Shown piece by piece: positions 16,346 through 22,339 of a DNA stretch of 47,021 nt. The translations under genes were made by a program, and so were the position numbers. The notes below the pieces were generated by a model. That model did no database searches and had not been told where the DNA came from. It saw only the letters and a program-made list of their open reading frames with translations. Numbering within the stretch: position 1 is the stretch's first letter; every line of letters begins with the position of its first letter. Origin of the DNA: a virus; IMG/VR virus record IMGVR_UViG_3300005253_000302, positions 1 to 47,021 of that record. One strand, written 5' to 3'.

Positions 16346-16363
16346 GCGCTAGCGAGTCAGGAG
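16342..16363 (+). repeat. 22-bp exact direct repeat, copy 1 (gene-start cassette)
   Basis: The 22 bases from the ATG of the 71-aa zinc-ribbon gene through codon 7 plus one base are identical to 17477-17498. Both copies encode MSASESG and both overlap the stop of the preceding gene, so the repeat carries a whole translational start. Confidence 0.85.
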
Positions 16364-16557
16364 GTGTTGAGTTTCGCGAGCACGCCGGGCTTGGGCACCG
16401 CCGGCGGCAGTTCGGTCGCACGACCGCGTGGGTCGAGTGCCCATTCTGTGGCGAGGAAACCGAAGCCTACGTCTGGTCACTTGCCGGGTCAGGGAAACGG
16501 TGTCGGTGCAGCGCCCTGCTTGGCCCGTTTGGTGCGTCTAGGGAGGTTACCGAGTGA
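16342..16557 (+). CDS. Small zinc-ribbon protein, 71 aa
   Basis: ATGA overlap. The start MSASESGGVEFREHAG is followed by VECPFCGEETEAYVW and KRCRCSALLG, a CxxC-CxC zinc ribbon. The first 22 bases of the gene are repeated exactly at 17477, where they open a chimeric mini-gene. No function assigned. Confidence 0.6.
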   Translation: MSASESGGVEFREHAGLGHRRRQFGRTTAWVECPFCGEETEAYVWSLAGSGKRCRCSALLGPFGASREVTE

Positions 16558-16790
16558 CCGCTGACAGCCACGGGCAGTCATGGCGCAAGGTGAAGGAAGC
16601 CACAACCCCCAGCCCTGAGCGCTTCGTCTGCTCGCCTGAACGGCCGTGGAAGGAAGGTGACGGTCGAGCGCTCCACCCCAACGTTCGCACGCTGTTCACC
16701 GAGGAAGGCAGCACCCGCGACGGTGGCGACTATGACCGGATGGAGTGCCCCGATTGCGGCGTCGGGTGGTGGAGGAACATACCCCAATGA
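16554..16790 (+). CDS. Small zinc-binding protein, 78 aa
   Basis: GTGA overlap. Starts MTADSHGQSWRKVKEAT; two CxxC-like sites (FVCSPERPW and MECPDCGVGWWRN). The first residues match the next gene's start (MTADS), and the bases 16555-16570 recur at 16788-16803. The peptide HGQSWRK also occurs near the end of a leftward gene at 25194-25559. Unknown function. Confidence 0.6.
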   Translation: MTADSHGQSWRKVKEATTPSPERFVCSPERPWKEGDGRALHPNVRTLFTEEGSTRDGGDYDRMECPDCGVGWWRNIPQ

Positions 16791-17233
16791 CCGCTGACAG
16801 CCAGGCCGAGCGAGAGACGACAGCGACCCTCCGTGCCGATCTCATCCACGAAAGCCTGCACACTCCTGCCTGTGCAGTGGGGGTGGCTGAGCAGGACGAG
16901 ATCCCATATGAATCGGATGGTGATCCTCCGTGCACCTGTTACGTGATCGAGCGGCTTGAGCGCATCGAGGTCGCCGCCCGTGCCGCTGGTCGCGCAGAAG
17001 CCGCAGAACGCATTGAGGCGCTAGAGGGGGCGCTGGACGCGAAGAGGGGTGAGGTTTTGTGGCTAGTATCCGAGTTGGAACTTGACGCCTCTGAGCACTA
17101 CAAGCGCGGAACCCCGAGCAACAACTTTGTCGCTGAGTGGATCACGCAGACATTCTTGCCAAAGTACCGCGCCCTCATCCCCCAGCCAGCAGAAGGGTCA
17201 GAGGCCAGCGAAGGAGACGAGGTGAAGCCATGA
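16787..17233 (+). CDS. Hypothetical coiled-coil protein, 148 aa
   Basis: ATGA overlap. MTADSQAERETTATLR, then ESLHTPACAVGVA and DPPCTCYVIERLERI, followed by a long Ala/Glu helix (EVAARAAGRAEAAERIEALE) likely to coil. Ends GSEASEGDEVKP. Its last 30 coding bases are repeated at 17527-17557, and its final bases make the GAGGTGAAGCCATGA junction. The combination of 'CTCYVIERLERIE' with an Ala-rich helix is common in small phage proteins without known role. Confidence 0.6.
   Translation: MTADSQAERETTATLRADLIHESLHTPACAVGVAEQDEIPYESDGDPPCTCYVIERLERIEVAARAAGRAEAAERIEALEGALDAKRGEVLWLVSELELDASEHYKRGTPSNNFVAEWITQTFLPKYRALIPQPAEGSEASEGDEVKP
17191..17221 (+). repeat. 31-bp direct repeat, copy 1 (gene-end cassette)
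   Basis: Bases 17191-17221 and 17527-17557 agree at 30 of 31 positions (T at 17198, C at 17534). Both encode EG(S/P)EASEGDE at a gene's C-terminus and include a GAAGGAGA ribosome-site-like core. Confidence 0.85.
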
Positions 17234-17487
17234 GTGACAGTGTTTACGCGAACCGTGCCCTGAACATGGTGCTAACCAAAAGGGGCCACCAGCGACGCGA
17301 CTGGAGTTTCGAGCACGATTTATTGCACACAGAAGAGGAGTGGGAAGGGCTCATCCTCAAGTTCGCGCTAGAGCATCGGTGGACCGATGTCGGGGCGCTG
17401 GCCCTTGCCGCTCAGGAGATGCGGATTGCGGCCCCCGTTGAAGCGATGGCCCGTGCGCTCGCCGAAGAGGACAGCCATGAGCGCTAG
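17230..17487 (+). CDS. Hypothetical protein, 85 aa
   Basis: ATGA overlap. All-helical look: YANRALNMVLTKRGHQRRDW, EEEWEGLILKFALEHRWTDV, LALAAQEMRIAAPVEAMAR. No metal or nucleotide motif. It sits in the micro-gene string; the 29-aa chimeric ORF begins inside its 3' end. Confidence 0.55.
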   Translation: MSDSVYANRALNMVLTKRGHQRRDWSFEHDLLHTEEEWEGLILKFALEHRWTDVGALALAAQEMRIAAPVEAMARALAEEDSHER

Positions 17488-17566
17488 CGAGTCAGGAGCC
17501 GAACAGCGAGCCCGCGCCCTCCTCCTAGAAGGGCCAGAGGCCAGCGAAGGAGACGAGCGTGGCTGA
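17477..17566 (+). CDS. Chimeric 29-aa mini-gene
   Basis: ATG at 17477 opens MSASESGAEQRARALLLEGP and the product ends EASEGDERG. Its first 22 bases copy the start of the 71-aa gene at 16342; its last third copies the end of the 148-aa gene. Only about 30 bases in the middle are unique. It may be a deletion remnant of a once larger gene flanked by these cassettes, or just a spacer that keeps translation coupled to the next GTG at 17559. Confidence 0.4.
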   Translation: MSASESGAEQRARALLLEGPEASEGDERG

Positions 17567-17729
17567 GCTCGGCCCCACCCCGCAGCTCTACACCCTCGAC
17601 GGCTGGCCGCAGACCTGGGCCGACCTGTTCACCCGGCTCGACGCGCTCCAGCGGCGGGAGGACCAGCGGCGACAGGACGGCGATGCGACCTACCGACACT
17701 GGCTCTCGCACGAAGGCCGCGTGGCGTGA
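17559..17729 (+). CDS. Hypothetical protein, 56 aa
   Basis: GTG start overlapping the mini-gene's end, with GAAGGAGA upstream (inside the repeated cassette). TPQLYTLDGWPQTWADLFTR, then a charged helix (LDALQRREDQRRQDGDA) and YRHWLSHEGRVA. No motif recognised. It is the last gene before the structured leader at 17.8 kb. Confidence 0.5.
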   Translation: MAELGPTPQLYTLDGWPQTWADLFTRLDALQRREDQRRQDGDATYRHWLSHEGRVA

Positions 17730-17784
17730 TAGGCTTCCTGCAGCCGTCCCGGCACGCCGCAGCCGGTCGGTCCATCCTGGGTGT

Positions 17785-17836
17785 GTGGGGGGTGCCTGAT
17801 TCACCCCCCGCCTCCCTCTCCGTAATCAGGACGGAG
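17785..17836 (+). promoter_or_regulatory. Leader RNA with two hairpins and complementary 7-nt loops (candidate kissing-loop control element)
   Basis: Hairpin 1: GGGGGGTG (17787-17794) pairs with CACCCCCC (17802-17809), extendable by one wobble and one G-C pair, with loop CCTGATT. Hairpin 2: CTCCGT (17818-17823) pairs with ACGGAG (17831-17836), with loop AATCAGG. The loops are exact reverse complements (7 of 7). ACGGAG is also the best ribosome site for the ATG at 17847, so hairpin 2 hides it. Loop pairing could lock or open this site, or the loops could be targets for an antisense RNA. Confidence 0.6.
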
Positions 17837-17846
17837 CGCCACGCGC

Positions 17847-18113
17847 ATGAACACGAAGGATCCGAACACCGTCTGGTCGCTGAGGGGACTCTCGTCCTCC
17901 GAGCGGCTTGTTATGCTGTGCTTAGAGCGCAGCCTCGACCAATACGGGGTGACGCAAGCCACTCTCTCAGAACTCTCTTACGAAACCGAGCTCGACCGCC
18001 GTACTGTGCAGCGCGCGATCGGCCACATGCTCGATACCTGCCGCCTCGAGCGCCTAGTCCACGCCTCACACCGAAAGCCAGCGGCTTACTTCCTGCGGTA
18101 CGACGACGAATGA
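17847..18113 (+). CDS. Winged-helix protein, candidate replication initiator or regulator, 88 aa
   Basis: ATG ten bases after ACGGAG, which is buried in a hairpin. GLSSSERLVMLCLERSL, then ATLSELSYETELDRRTVQRA is a helix-turn-helix followed by IGHMLDTCRLERLVHAS and a wing, the fold of phage and plasmid replication-initiation or DnaD-type N-domains. It is clearly related to the N-terminus of the next gene (GL..(S/T)ERLVML; RRTVQRA versus RSTVQRA). Binding to the phage origin is plausible but not shown. Only wing-type residues follow, so it is a single domain. Confidence 0.6.
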   Translation: MNTKDPNTVWSLRGLSSSERLVMLCLERSLDQYGVTQATLSELSYETELDRRTVQRAIGHMLDTCRLERLVHASHRKPAAYFLRYDDE

Positions 18114-19051
18114 GCGCGAGGGCGACGAAAGCTACACGGGCCATGCGAGGGCTCACGCCGACCGAACGCCTTGTGATGCTGAGCCTCGCCGACGCTGCTG
18201 ATGCTCACGGTGACGCGGCCCTCCCCATCTCCACCATCGCGACTGACAACGAGCTCGGGCGTAGCACGGTGCAACGCGCCCTCCGCCGGCTGGTCGCCGC
18301 TGAGCATCTCCAGCTCCAGCACCCAGCCACAAACAAAACCGCCGCCAACTACCACTTGGGGTTTCACCGTGACACCTCTGGAGGTACCACCACGGTACCC
18401 CCGGACGAGGCTAGAGGTCTCACTGGGACACCCCTAATTGCAGCCCCTTACAGTCCTTCCGGACGGTCCGGAGATCCTACTCCCGAGAGAGATCAACGAG
18501 AAAACGGATCTAGATCCTATAGAGAGAGAACGCCGAGCGCGCTCGCTGGGAAATCCCTTGAGGAAATCGACTACGTGGTTCTACAGCTCAAGCAGCGGAT
18601 GGCCCTACCGGGCACCCGGACGAATGAGCTGACCGCCTGCATCCGACGGGGTGCGACCATAGGTGATATAGACTACGCGATTGACGCCGCGCTCGAGAAC
18701 GATGGGATCTCGCCGCGGTACGTGATCCGCATCATCGATCGGCTGGTGCGAGAACGGAAAGTGCAGGATGGCAAAGCTACGGCAGCTACCGGCCGCCGAG
18801 GTGGAGCTGCTCCGCCAGGTCGTAAGCGCGCTGCGCCCCCTCAAGGTGGAACGCAGCTTGGACTGGCGGGGTCGGGAGAAGTGGGAGATCGTGCCGATCC
18901 CGCCCCCCCCTGGGCGAACCAGTACGACACGCCACCAACCGAAGGACTCAATGAGTACCGCCGGCGGGTTGCTCTCGATCGAGAAGCTGAGAGCGCGTCA
19001 GGCGCAGGAACGGTCCCACCTGCCGACGAGCGTGCTCAACAAGATGCGTGA
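18110..19051 (+). CDS. Replication protein with winged-helix N-domain (DnaD/initiator-like), 313 aa
   Basis: ATGA overlap. Residues 12-75 are a winged helix (GLTPTERLVMLSLADAADA, ISTIATDNELGRSTVQRALR). Residues 85-140 are a low-complexity linker. Residues 145-215 form a helical domain (SLEEIDYVVLQLKQRMALPG, IDYAIDAALENDGISPRYVI). It directly precedes the helicase loader, the usual place for a DnaD- or DnaT-type partner that recruits it. After about 18768 this frame looks less like coding sequence and a second frame looks better, so the C-terminus is uncertain. Confidence 0.6.
   Translation: MSARATKATRAMRGLTPTERLVMLSLADAADAHGDAALPISTIATDNELGRSTVQRALRRLVAAEHLQLQHPATNKTAANYHLGFHRDTSGGTTTVPPDEARGLTGTPLIAAPYSPSGRSGDPTPERDQRENGSRSYRERTPSALAGKSLEEIDYVVLQLKQRMALPGTRTNELTACIRRGATIGDIDYAIDAALENDGISPRYVIRIIDRLVRERKVQDGKATAATGRRGGAAPPGRKRAAPPQGGTQLGLAGSGEVGDRADPAPPWANQYDTPPTEGLNEYRRRVALDREAESASGAGTVPPADERAQQDA
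18768..18950 (+). other. Second coding frame overlapping the initiator-like gene, possible hidden small gene
   Basis: ATG 18768 opens AKLRQLPAAEVELLRQVVSA and continues to EKWEIVPIPPPPG with strong GC3 bias. It then meets a C8 run (18903-18910), after which the -1 frame (ANQYDTPPTEGLNEYRRRVA, ending at 19051) looks more genuine. One missing C would join the two halves into a gene of about 95 residues. As written, this frame runs on into the helicase loader. Confidence 0.35.
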
Positions 19052-19748
19052 GAAGATGGATGAGGCGGACGCTGCGCCGCCTCCGTGCCCGCTGTGCGCC
19101 GGTGCGCGCTTCGTCCGCATCGCTGTCCCGTTCGGGCACCCGATGTTCGGCCAGGCACTCCCCTGTGGCTGTGTCGAGCACTCCGAGGTGGCCGACCTGC
19201 TGCGCTTCGCCGGCCTGCCGCCGCAGTACGCCGAGAAGATGACCTACAGCTCGTTCGCGCCCCTCCTCAACCCCGAGGCGTTCGCAGCAATGGAGAAGTG
19301 GGACCAGCACGAGTCCGTCGTGCTCAACGGCGTCGTTGGGACGGGCAAGACGCACCTCGCCGTGGCGGCCCTCGTGCACGCCATCACAGACCGTCGGGAG
19401 CTCGGCGCCTACTGGTACGTGCCGACGCTGCTGGATGAGATCCGCCGGCGCTACAACGCCGGGGAGGGCGTCGAAGACGCACAGACGTTCATCGACCGGC
19501 TCGCGAGCACGCCCATCCTGCTGCTCGATGACCTGGGCGCGGAGCGGGCGACCGACTGGGCGGTGGAGCAGCTCACGACGCTGCTGGACCGCCGCCTGCG
19601 CGGTGACGCGACCACGCTGGTGACGACCAACTTCACCGGCATCAAAGAAGCGAGTAACAAACTCAGCGACCGCGCCGGCAGCCGACTCGGCGCGTGGCGG
19701 TGGGTGGGTTGCATCGGTCCAGATATGCGTGTTCAGAGAGGAGCCTGA
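18951..19748 (+). CDS. DnaC/IstB-type replicative helicase loader (AAA+), 265 aa
   Basis: ATG 18951 chosen (AAGGA upstream) over the in-frame ATG 18768. N-terminal zinc site C46-C49...C72-C74 (CPLCAG, PCGC), then FAGLPPQYAEKMTYSSFAP as in DnaC-like loaders. Walker A GVVGTGKT (127-134), Walker B ILLLDDLGAE (D193, D194), sensor 1 TLVTTN (about 222-227). Loads the host DnaB helicase at the phage origin using ATP. It follows the initiator-like gene, forming a replication cassette without a phage polymerase. C-terminal residues after KLSDRAGSRLG complete the AAA+ lid. Confidence 0.85.
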   Translation: MSTAGGLLSIEKLRARQAQERSHLPTSVLNKMREKMDEADAAPPPCPLCAGARFVRIAVPFGHPMFGQALPCGCVEHSEVADLLRFAGLPPQYAEKMTYSSFAPLLNPEAFAAMEKWDQHESVVLNGVVGTGKTHLAVAALVHAITDRRELGAYWYVPTLLDEIRRRYNAGEGVEDAQTFIDRLASTPILLLDDLGAERATDWAVEQLTTLLDRRLRGDATTLVTTNFTGIKEASNKLSDRAGSRLGAWRWVGCIGPDMRVQRGA

Positions 19749-19749
19749 T

Positions 19750-20046
19750 TTGGTTACGGATCAGCCGCAGATCGACTTGTGGGACGAGATTCTGGAGGAC
19801 GACGAGGCGCTGGAGCGAGCCATCGCCGCCTACGCCGAGGACAAGGACGCGCGCAGTCACACGCGCGAGCTCAAGACGAAGCGGGACAAGGCGATCTCCG
19901 ATGCCGGCCTGCTGAACCGGACTGTCGGTACGACGATTCGCATCGGGCAGTGGCAGCTCAAGATCGGCGAGAACGAGGAGAAGGACATTAGCTTCACGAG
20001 GGGAGGCAACAAGGCGATTCGCGAGGTGCAACGGATCCCGGAGTAG
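19750..20046 (+). CDS. Hypothetical protein, TTG start, 98 aa
   Basis: TTG 19750 is preferred because AGAGGAG ends six bases before it; an in-frame GTG at 19729 lies inside the helicase-loader gene. DLWDEILEDDEALERAIAAY and a Lys/Arg helix precede GTTIRIGQWQLKIGENEEKD, a small beta unit. Similar small proteins occur in actinophage replication regions, but I cannot name a family. Acidic N-terminus, basic centre. Confidence 0.55.
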   Translation: MVTDQPQIDLWDEILEDDEALERAIAAYAEDKDARSHTRELKTKRDKAISDAGLLNRTVGTTIRIGQWQLKIGENEEKDISFTRGGNKAIREVQRIPE

Positions 20047-20058
20047 GAGCGGGGTGCG

Positions 20059-20322
20059 ATGGTCAAGGATGAACTGACAGAGCGGGAGAAGCGGGCGGAG
20101 CACGTACTCCGGAGCCTCGACGCAGGGGCTCCGGCGTACGTGCAGCCACGCAAGACTCGCTTCGGCATGGTTCGCCAGCGGAGCGACATCAAGACGTTTC
20201 ACGTGGAGGAGAACTGCTCCGGCTACCCGGATATGCCGGAGGTGACGAACGTCGAGGACGCGCTGGAGCGTGGCTTGGCGCTCTGCGGATCGTGTGTAAT
20301 CAAGATCATGCGTGACCTGTGA
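20059..20322 (+). CDS. Small protein with Ada-like metal-binding pattern, 87 aa
   Basis: ATG start, GGAG upstream. TFHVEENCSGYPDMPEV, then EDALERGLALCGSC resembles the 'FH...C...A...G..(P)C..C' metal site found in Ada-like domains and at the end of some micrococcal-type nucleases. No catalytic residues are apparent, so a DNA- or RNA-binding accessory is likely. GTGA overlap with the methyltransferase gene suggests joint expression. Confidence 0.55.
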   Translation: MVKDELTEREKRAEHVLRSLDAGAPAYVQPRKTRFGMVRQRSDIKTFHVEENCSGYPDMPEVTNVEDALERGLALCGSCVIKIMRDL

Positions 20323-21230
20323 GCGGCTTCGTGCTGTCGCTGTTCCCCGGCATCGGCCTGCTCGACATGGCGTTCGAGGAGGAGGGCTTCACCGTCGTGC
20401 GCGGCCCCGACGTGCTGTGGGGCGGGGACGTGAAGCGCTTCCACCCGCCGGCGGGGAAGTTCGACGGCGTGATCGGCGGGCCACCGTGCCAGGAGTTCAG
20501 CTCGCTCGCGCCGCTGGTGCGCCACAACGGCCACGAGCCGCGCTTCGGCAACCTGATCCCCGAGTACGAGCGATGCGTGTTCGAGGCGCAGCCGCGGTGG
20601 TTCGTGATGGAGAACGTACGCGGCGCTCCGCTGCCGAACGTCGAGGGCTACGACCGCTGGGCGGAGCTGCTGAAGGACTCGGACATCGGCGGTGTGCAGC
20701 CGCGCGTGCGGCGGATCTCGCTGGGGCTGCGCGAGGGCGAGTGGACCTCGATCGCGTCACCGTTCACGCTGGTGGAGTACGCCTCCGCCGAGGAACGTTG
20801 CCCGCGATGCGGGGGGACTCGCGTCGAATGGGATGCCCGCGGGCTATGGTGCCGCGACTGCGAGCACATCTGGCTTCCTCTCGCCCCGACTGAGCGCACG
20901 ATCACGACGAACTCGGCAGGAGGGAGCTTCGGAGATACGCGCCGCGATCCCGATAGCGGCAGACCTGACCGGCGCAAGCGCTCGATCGTAGGCGACGCGA
21001 GGGTCACCCCAATAGGAGCGCGAGTCCGCAAGGACGATGGCGGGGGTGAATTACCGCACATCGGAGCATCTCTGTCCGTTGCCGACGTGCTCGAAGCCCA
21101 GGGCCTCCCCCGCGACTACCTCGACGACGCTCCGTTCACGATGGACGGGAAGCGCAAGGCCATCGGCAACGGCGTACCGCTGCCGATGGGTCGGGCGATC
21201 GCGCGTGCGGTGAAGCGGGTGCTGGCGTGA
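20319..21230 (+). CDS. DNA cytosine-5 methyltransferase with internal zinc ribbon, 303 aa
   Basis: GTG start (GTGA overlap). Transfers a methyl group from S-adenosylmethionine to cytosine C5 in a specific sequence. Motif I LSLFPGIGLLDMAF (6-19), motif IV GGPPCQEFS with catalytic C57, motif VI ENV (98-100), motif VIII QPRVRR (127-132), motif X GNGVPLPMGRAIARA near the C-terminus. Between VIII and X, CPRCGG and CRDC (C161, C164, C178, C181) form a zinc ribbon in the target-recognition region, which I do not associate with standard Dcm enzymes. No cognate endonuclease is nearby, so it is probably a solitary anti-restriction or regulatory methylase. Confidence 0.9.
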   Translation: MSGFVLSLFPGIGLLDMAFEEEGFTVVRGPDVLWGGDVKRFHPPAGKFDGVIGGPPCQEFSSLAPLVRHNGHEPRFGNLIPEYERCVFEAQPRWFVMENVRGAPLPNVEGYDRWAELLKDSDIGGVQPRVRRISLGLREGEWTSIASPFTLVEYASAEERCPRCGGTRVEWDARGLWCRDCEHIWLPLAPTERTITTNSAGGSFGDTRRDPDSGRPDRRKRSIVGDARVTPIGARVRKDDGGGELPHIGASLSVADVLEAQGLPRDYLDDAPFTMDGKRKAIGNGVPLPMGRAIARAVKRVLA

Positions 21231-21634
21231 ACGGCGATCGCGCCGGCCCGCTGTTCTTCCTCCTCGGCCTCATCACTGTGTTCACGATCTGGCTCGCTGT
21301 GGCCGTGCTCACCGAGGACGCGCCACCGACAGCTTCTCCCCAGCCGCAGGGCGCCGCACAGGGTTGGGCGCTTGAGGAGGAGCTGCCGGTAGCCCGGCCT
21401 CGTGCGGGGGGTAGCTCAGTCTGGCAGAGCACCCTTGATCAGGTGGTCGCGGGTTCAAATCCCGTCCCCCCGCATCTCACTGAGCCCGCACGACCGCCGT
21501 TCGTGTGGGACTACCAGCTCGGCCCCGGCCTCCACGGGCCGCCGATCACCCGCGCCGAGGCGCAGCGCCACCTCTACAACGCCTGCCAGGGGCCGGGCTG
21601 CGGGTGGTGGGTTGGCGTGATGGTGGAGATCTGA
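21227..21634 (+). CDS. Membrane-anchored protein reading into an interrupted lytic transglycosylase, 135 aa
   Basis: GTGA overlap with the methyltransferase. Residues 8-29 are a membrane helix (LFFLLGLITVFTIWLAVAVL). Residues 45-83 are encoded across a tRNA-like element (21405-21473) and read like translated tRNA (GGSSVWQS, VAGSNPVPPH). The end, GWWVGVMVEI, then TGA, is continuous in frame with a transglycosylase domain downstream. The true gene may be the membrane part alone or the whole of 21227-21838. Confidence 0.45.
   Translation: MNGDRAGPLFFLLGLITVFTIWLAVAVLTEDAPPTASPQPQGAAQGWALEEELPVARPRAGGSSVWQSTLDQVVAGSNPVPPHLTEPARPPFVWDYQLGPGLHGPPITRAEAQRHLYNACQGPGCGWWVGVMVEI
21405..21473 (+). tRNA. 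tRNA-like element with shortened anticodon arm
   Basis: Seven acceptor pairs (CGGGGGG 21405-21411 with CCCCCCG 21466-21472), T8/A9, D stem GCTC/GAGC with GG in the loop, T arm GCGGG-TTCAAAT-CCCGT. These are all canonical, and C1:G72 recalls tRNA-Pro. Between D and T arms only 18 bases remain (21431-21448) where 22-23 are normal, so the anticodon arm is about five bases short and no confident anticodon can be read. Either a decayed tRNA, an unusual one, or a base-loss error. No CCA encoded. Confidence 0.55.
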
Positions 21635-21838
21635 GCGTGCGAGAGCGACGGCTTACACCCGCGGGCCGTTGGCCCCACCTGGGACTACGGCCTGTGTCAG
21701 ATCAACCGGGATGCGTGGGGCGGCTGGGGAGCTCTGCCGTGGCCGTTTGCGCACGTCTACCGTGACCCAGCCATCAACGCCCGCGCTGCATGGTTCGTTT
21801 ATGAGTTACAGGGCTTCGGGGCGTGGTCCTGTGCCTAG
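21503..21838 (+). pseudogene. Lytic transglycosylase domain interrupted by TGA
   Basis: Frame GTG 21503 to TAG 21836-21838, with one TGA at 21632-21634. After it: ACESDGLHPRAVGPTWDYGL, CQINRDAWGGWG, then a helical end to FGAWSCA. This is the soluble-transglycosylase/lysozyme-like core: catalytic Glu in 'CES', the GL.QIN motif, W-rich lid. The TGA falls three codons before the catalytic Glu. The downstream part has no start codon of its own in this frame. It could be readthrough, a nonsense mutation, or a sequence error. The enzyme would cleave peptidoglycan between MurNAc and GlcNAc. Confidence 0.6.
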
Positions 21839-21971
21839 GCTGCGGTTCCTCGAGCTGAACCCGCACCCTGGGCGGCCGTACCGCCGGCCGACGTGGAGCG
21901 ACGAGGAGTACGCGGAGTACCTGCGCGGCTGGAACGAGGGCCGGCGCGGGGGGCAGGGAGTCTTGCTGTGA
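21831..21971 (+). CDS. Small basic protein, 46 aa
   Basis: GTG start overlapping the transglycosylase end. MPRLRFLELNPHPGRPYRRP, then WSDEEYAEYLRGWNEGRRGG, an amphipathic helix with Trp and Arg. Followed by a GTGA overlap. Similar 'EYLRGWxxGR' helices occur in short phage proteins. Unknown role. Confidence 0.5.
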   Translation: MPRLRFLELNPHPGRPYRRPTWSDEEYAEYLRGWNEGRRGGQGVLL

Positions 21972-22339
21972 GCGCTGGCGACCCGATGTACGCCCTCGAG
22001 AAGTTCGGCCTGCAGAACCCGTGGATCCTATGGCGGCTCCAGCGAGGCGAGATGGACCAGCTCTGCCCCCGCTGCCGCGGGAAGGGCGTGGTCATCGCCT
22101 CGCCGTGCGTGAGGCGGGAGCTGGTCATGGGAGAGTTTACGACCTGCAAGCCAGCCACCGGCTGCGACGACTGCCGGTCGACCTGTCCGGAGTGCCGCGG
22201 AAGCCGTCTGCTGCCACCTGAGCCCCTCCACGCCGAGGACTTCGGCGACGAGGTGTCGCGCGAGACAGCACGACGCCTGCTAGGTGGCCTCGACGTGTCC
22301 GACCAGCCGCGCATCGACCGCAACCCGAGGGCGCTGTGA
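21968..22339 (+). CDS. Multi-CxxC zinc protein, 123 aa
   Basis: GTGA overlap; GTG 21968 chosen. Four Cys pairs in order: CPRCRGKG, C(48)...C(59), CDDC, CPECRGSR. The CxxCxGxG type recalls the DnaJ zinc centre, usually a protein- or RNA-binding module. Acidic tail with ETARRLLGGLDVSDQ. Part of the GTGA-coupled run up to RusA. Function unknown. Confidence 0.6.
   Translation: MSAGDPMYALEKFGLQNPWILWRLQRGEMDQLCPRCRGKGVVIASPCVRRELVMGEFTTCKPATGCDDCRSTCPECRGSRLLPPEPLHAEDFGDEVSRETARRLLGGLDVSDQPRIDRNPRAL

Noticed and set aside
17726-18109. Upstream extension of the 313-aa initiator-like gene to 17726
   Set aside because: The extension runs through the structured leader and the 88-aa gene; ATG 18110 makes a normal ATGA overlap.
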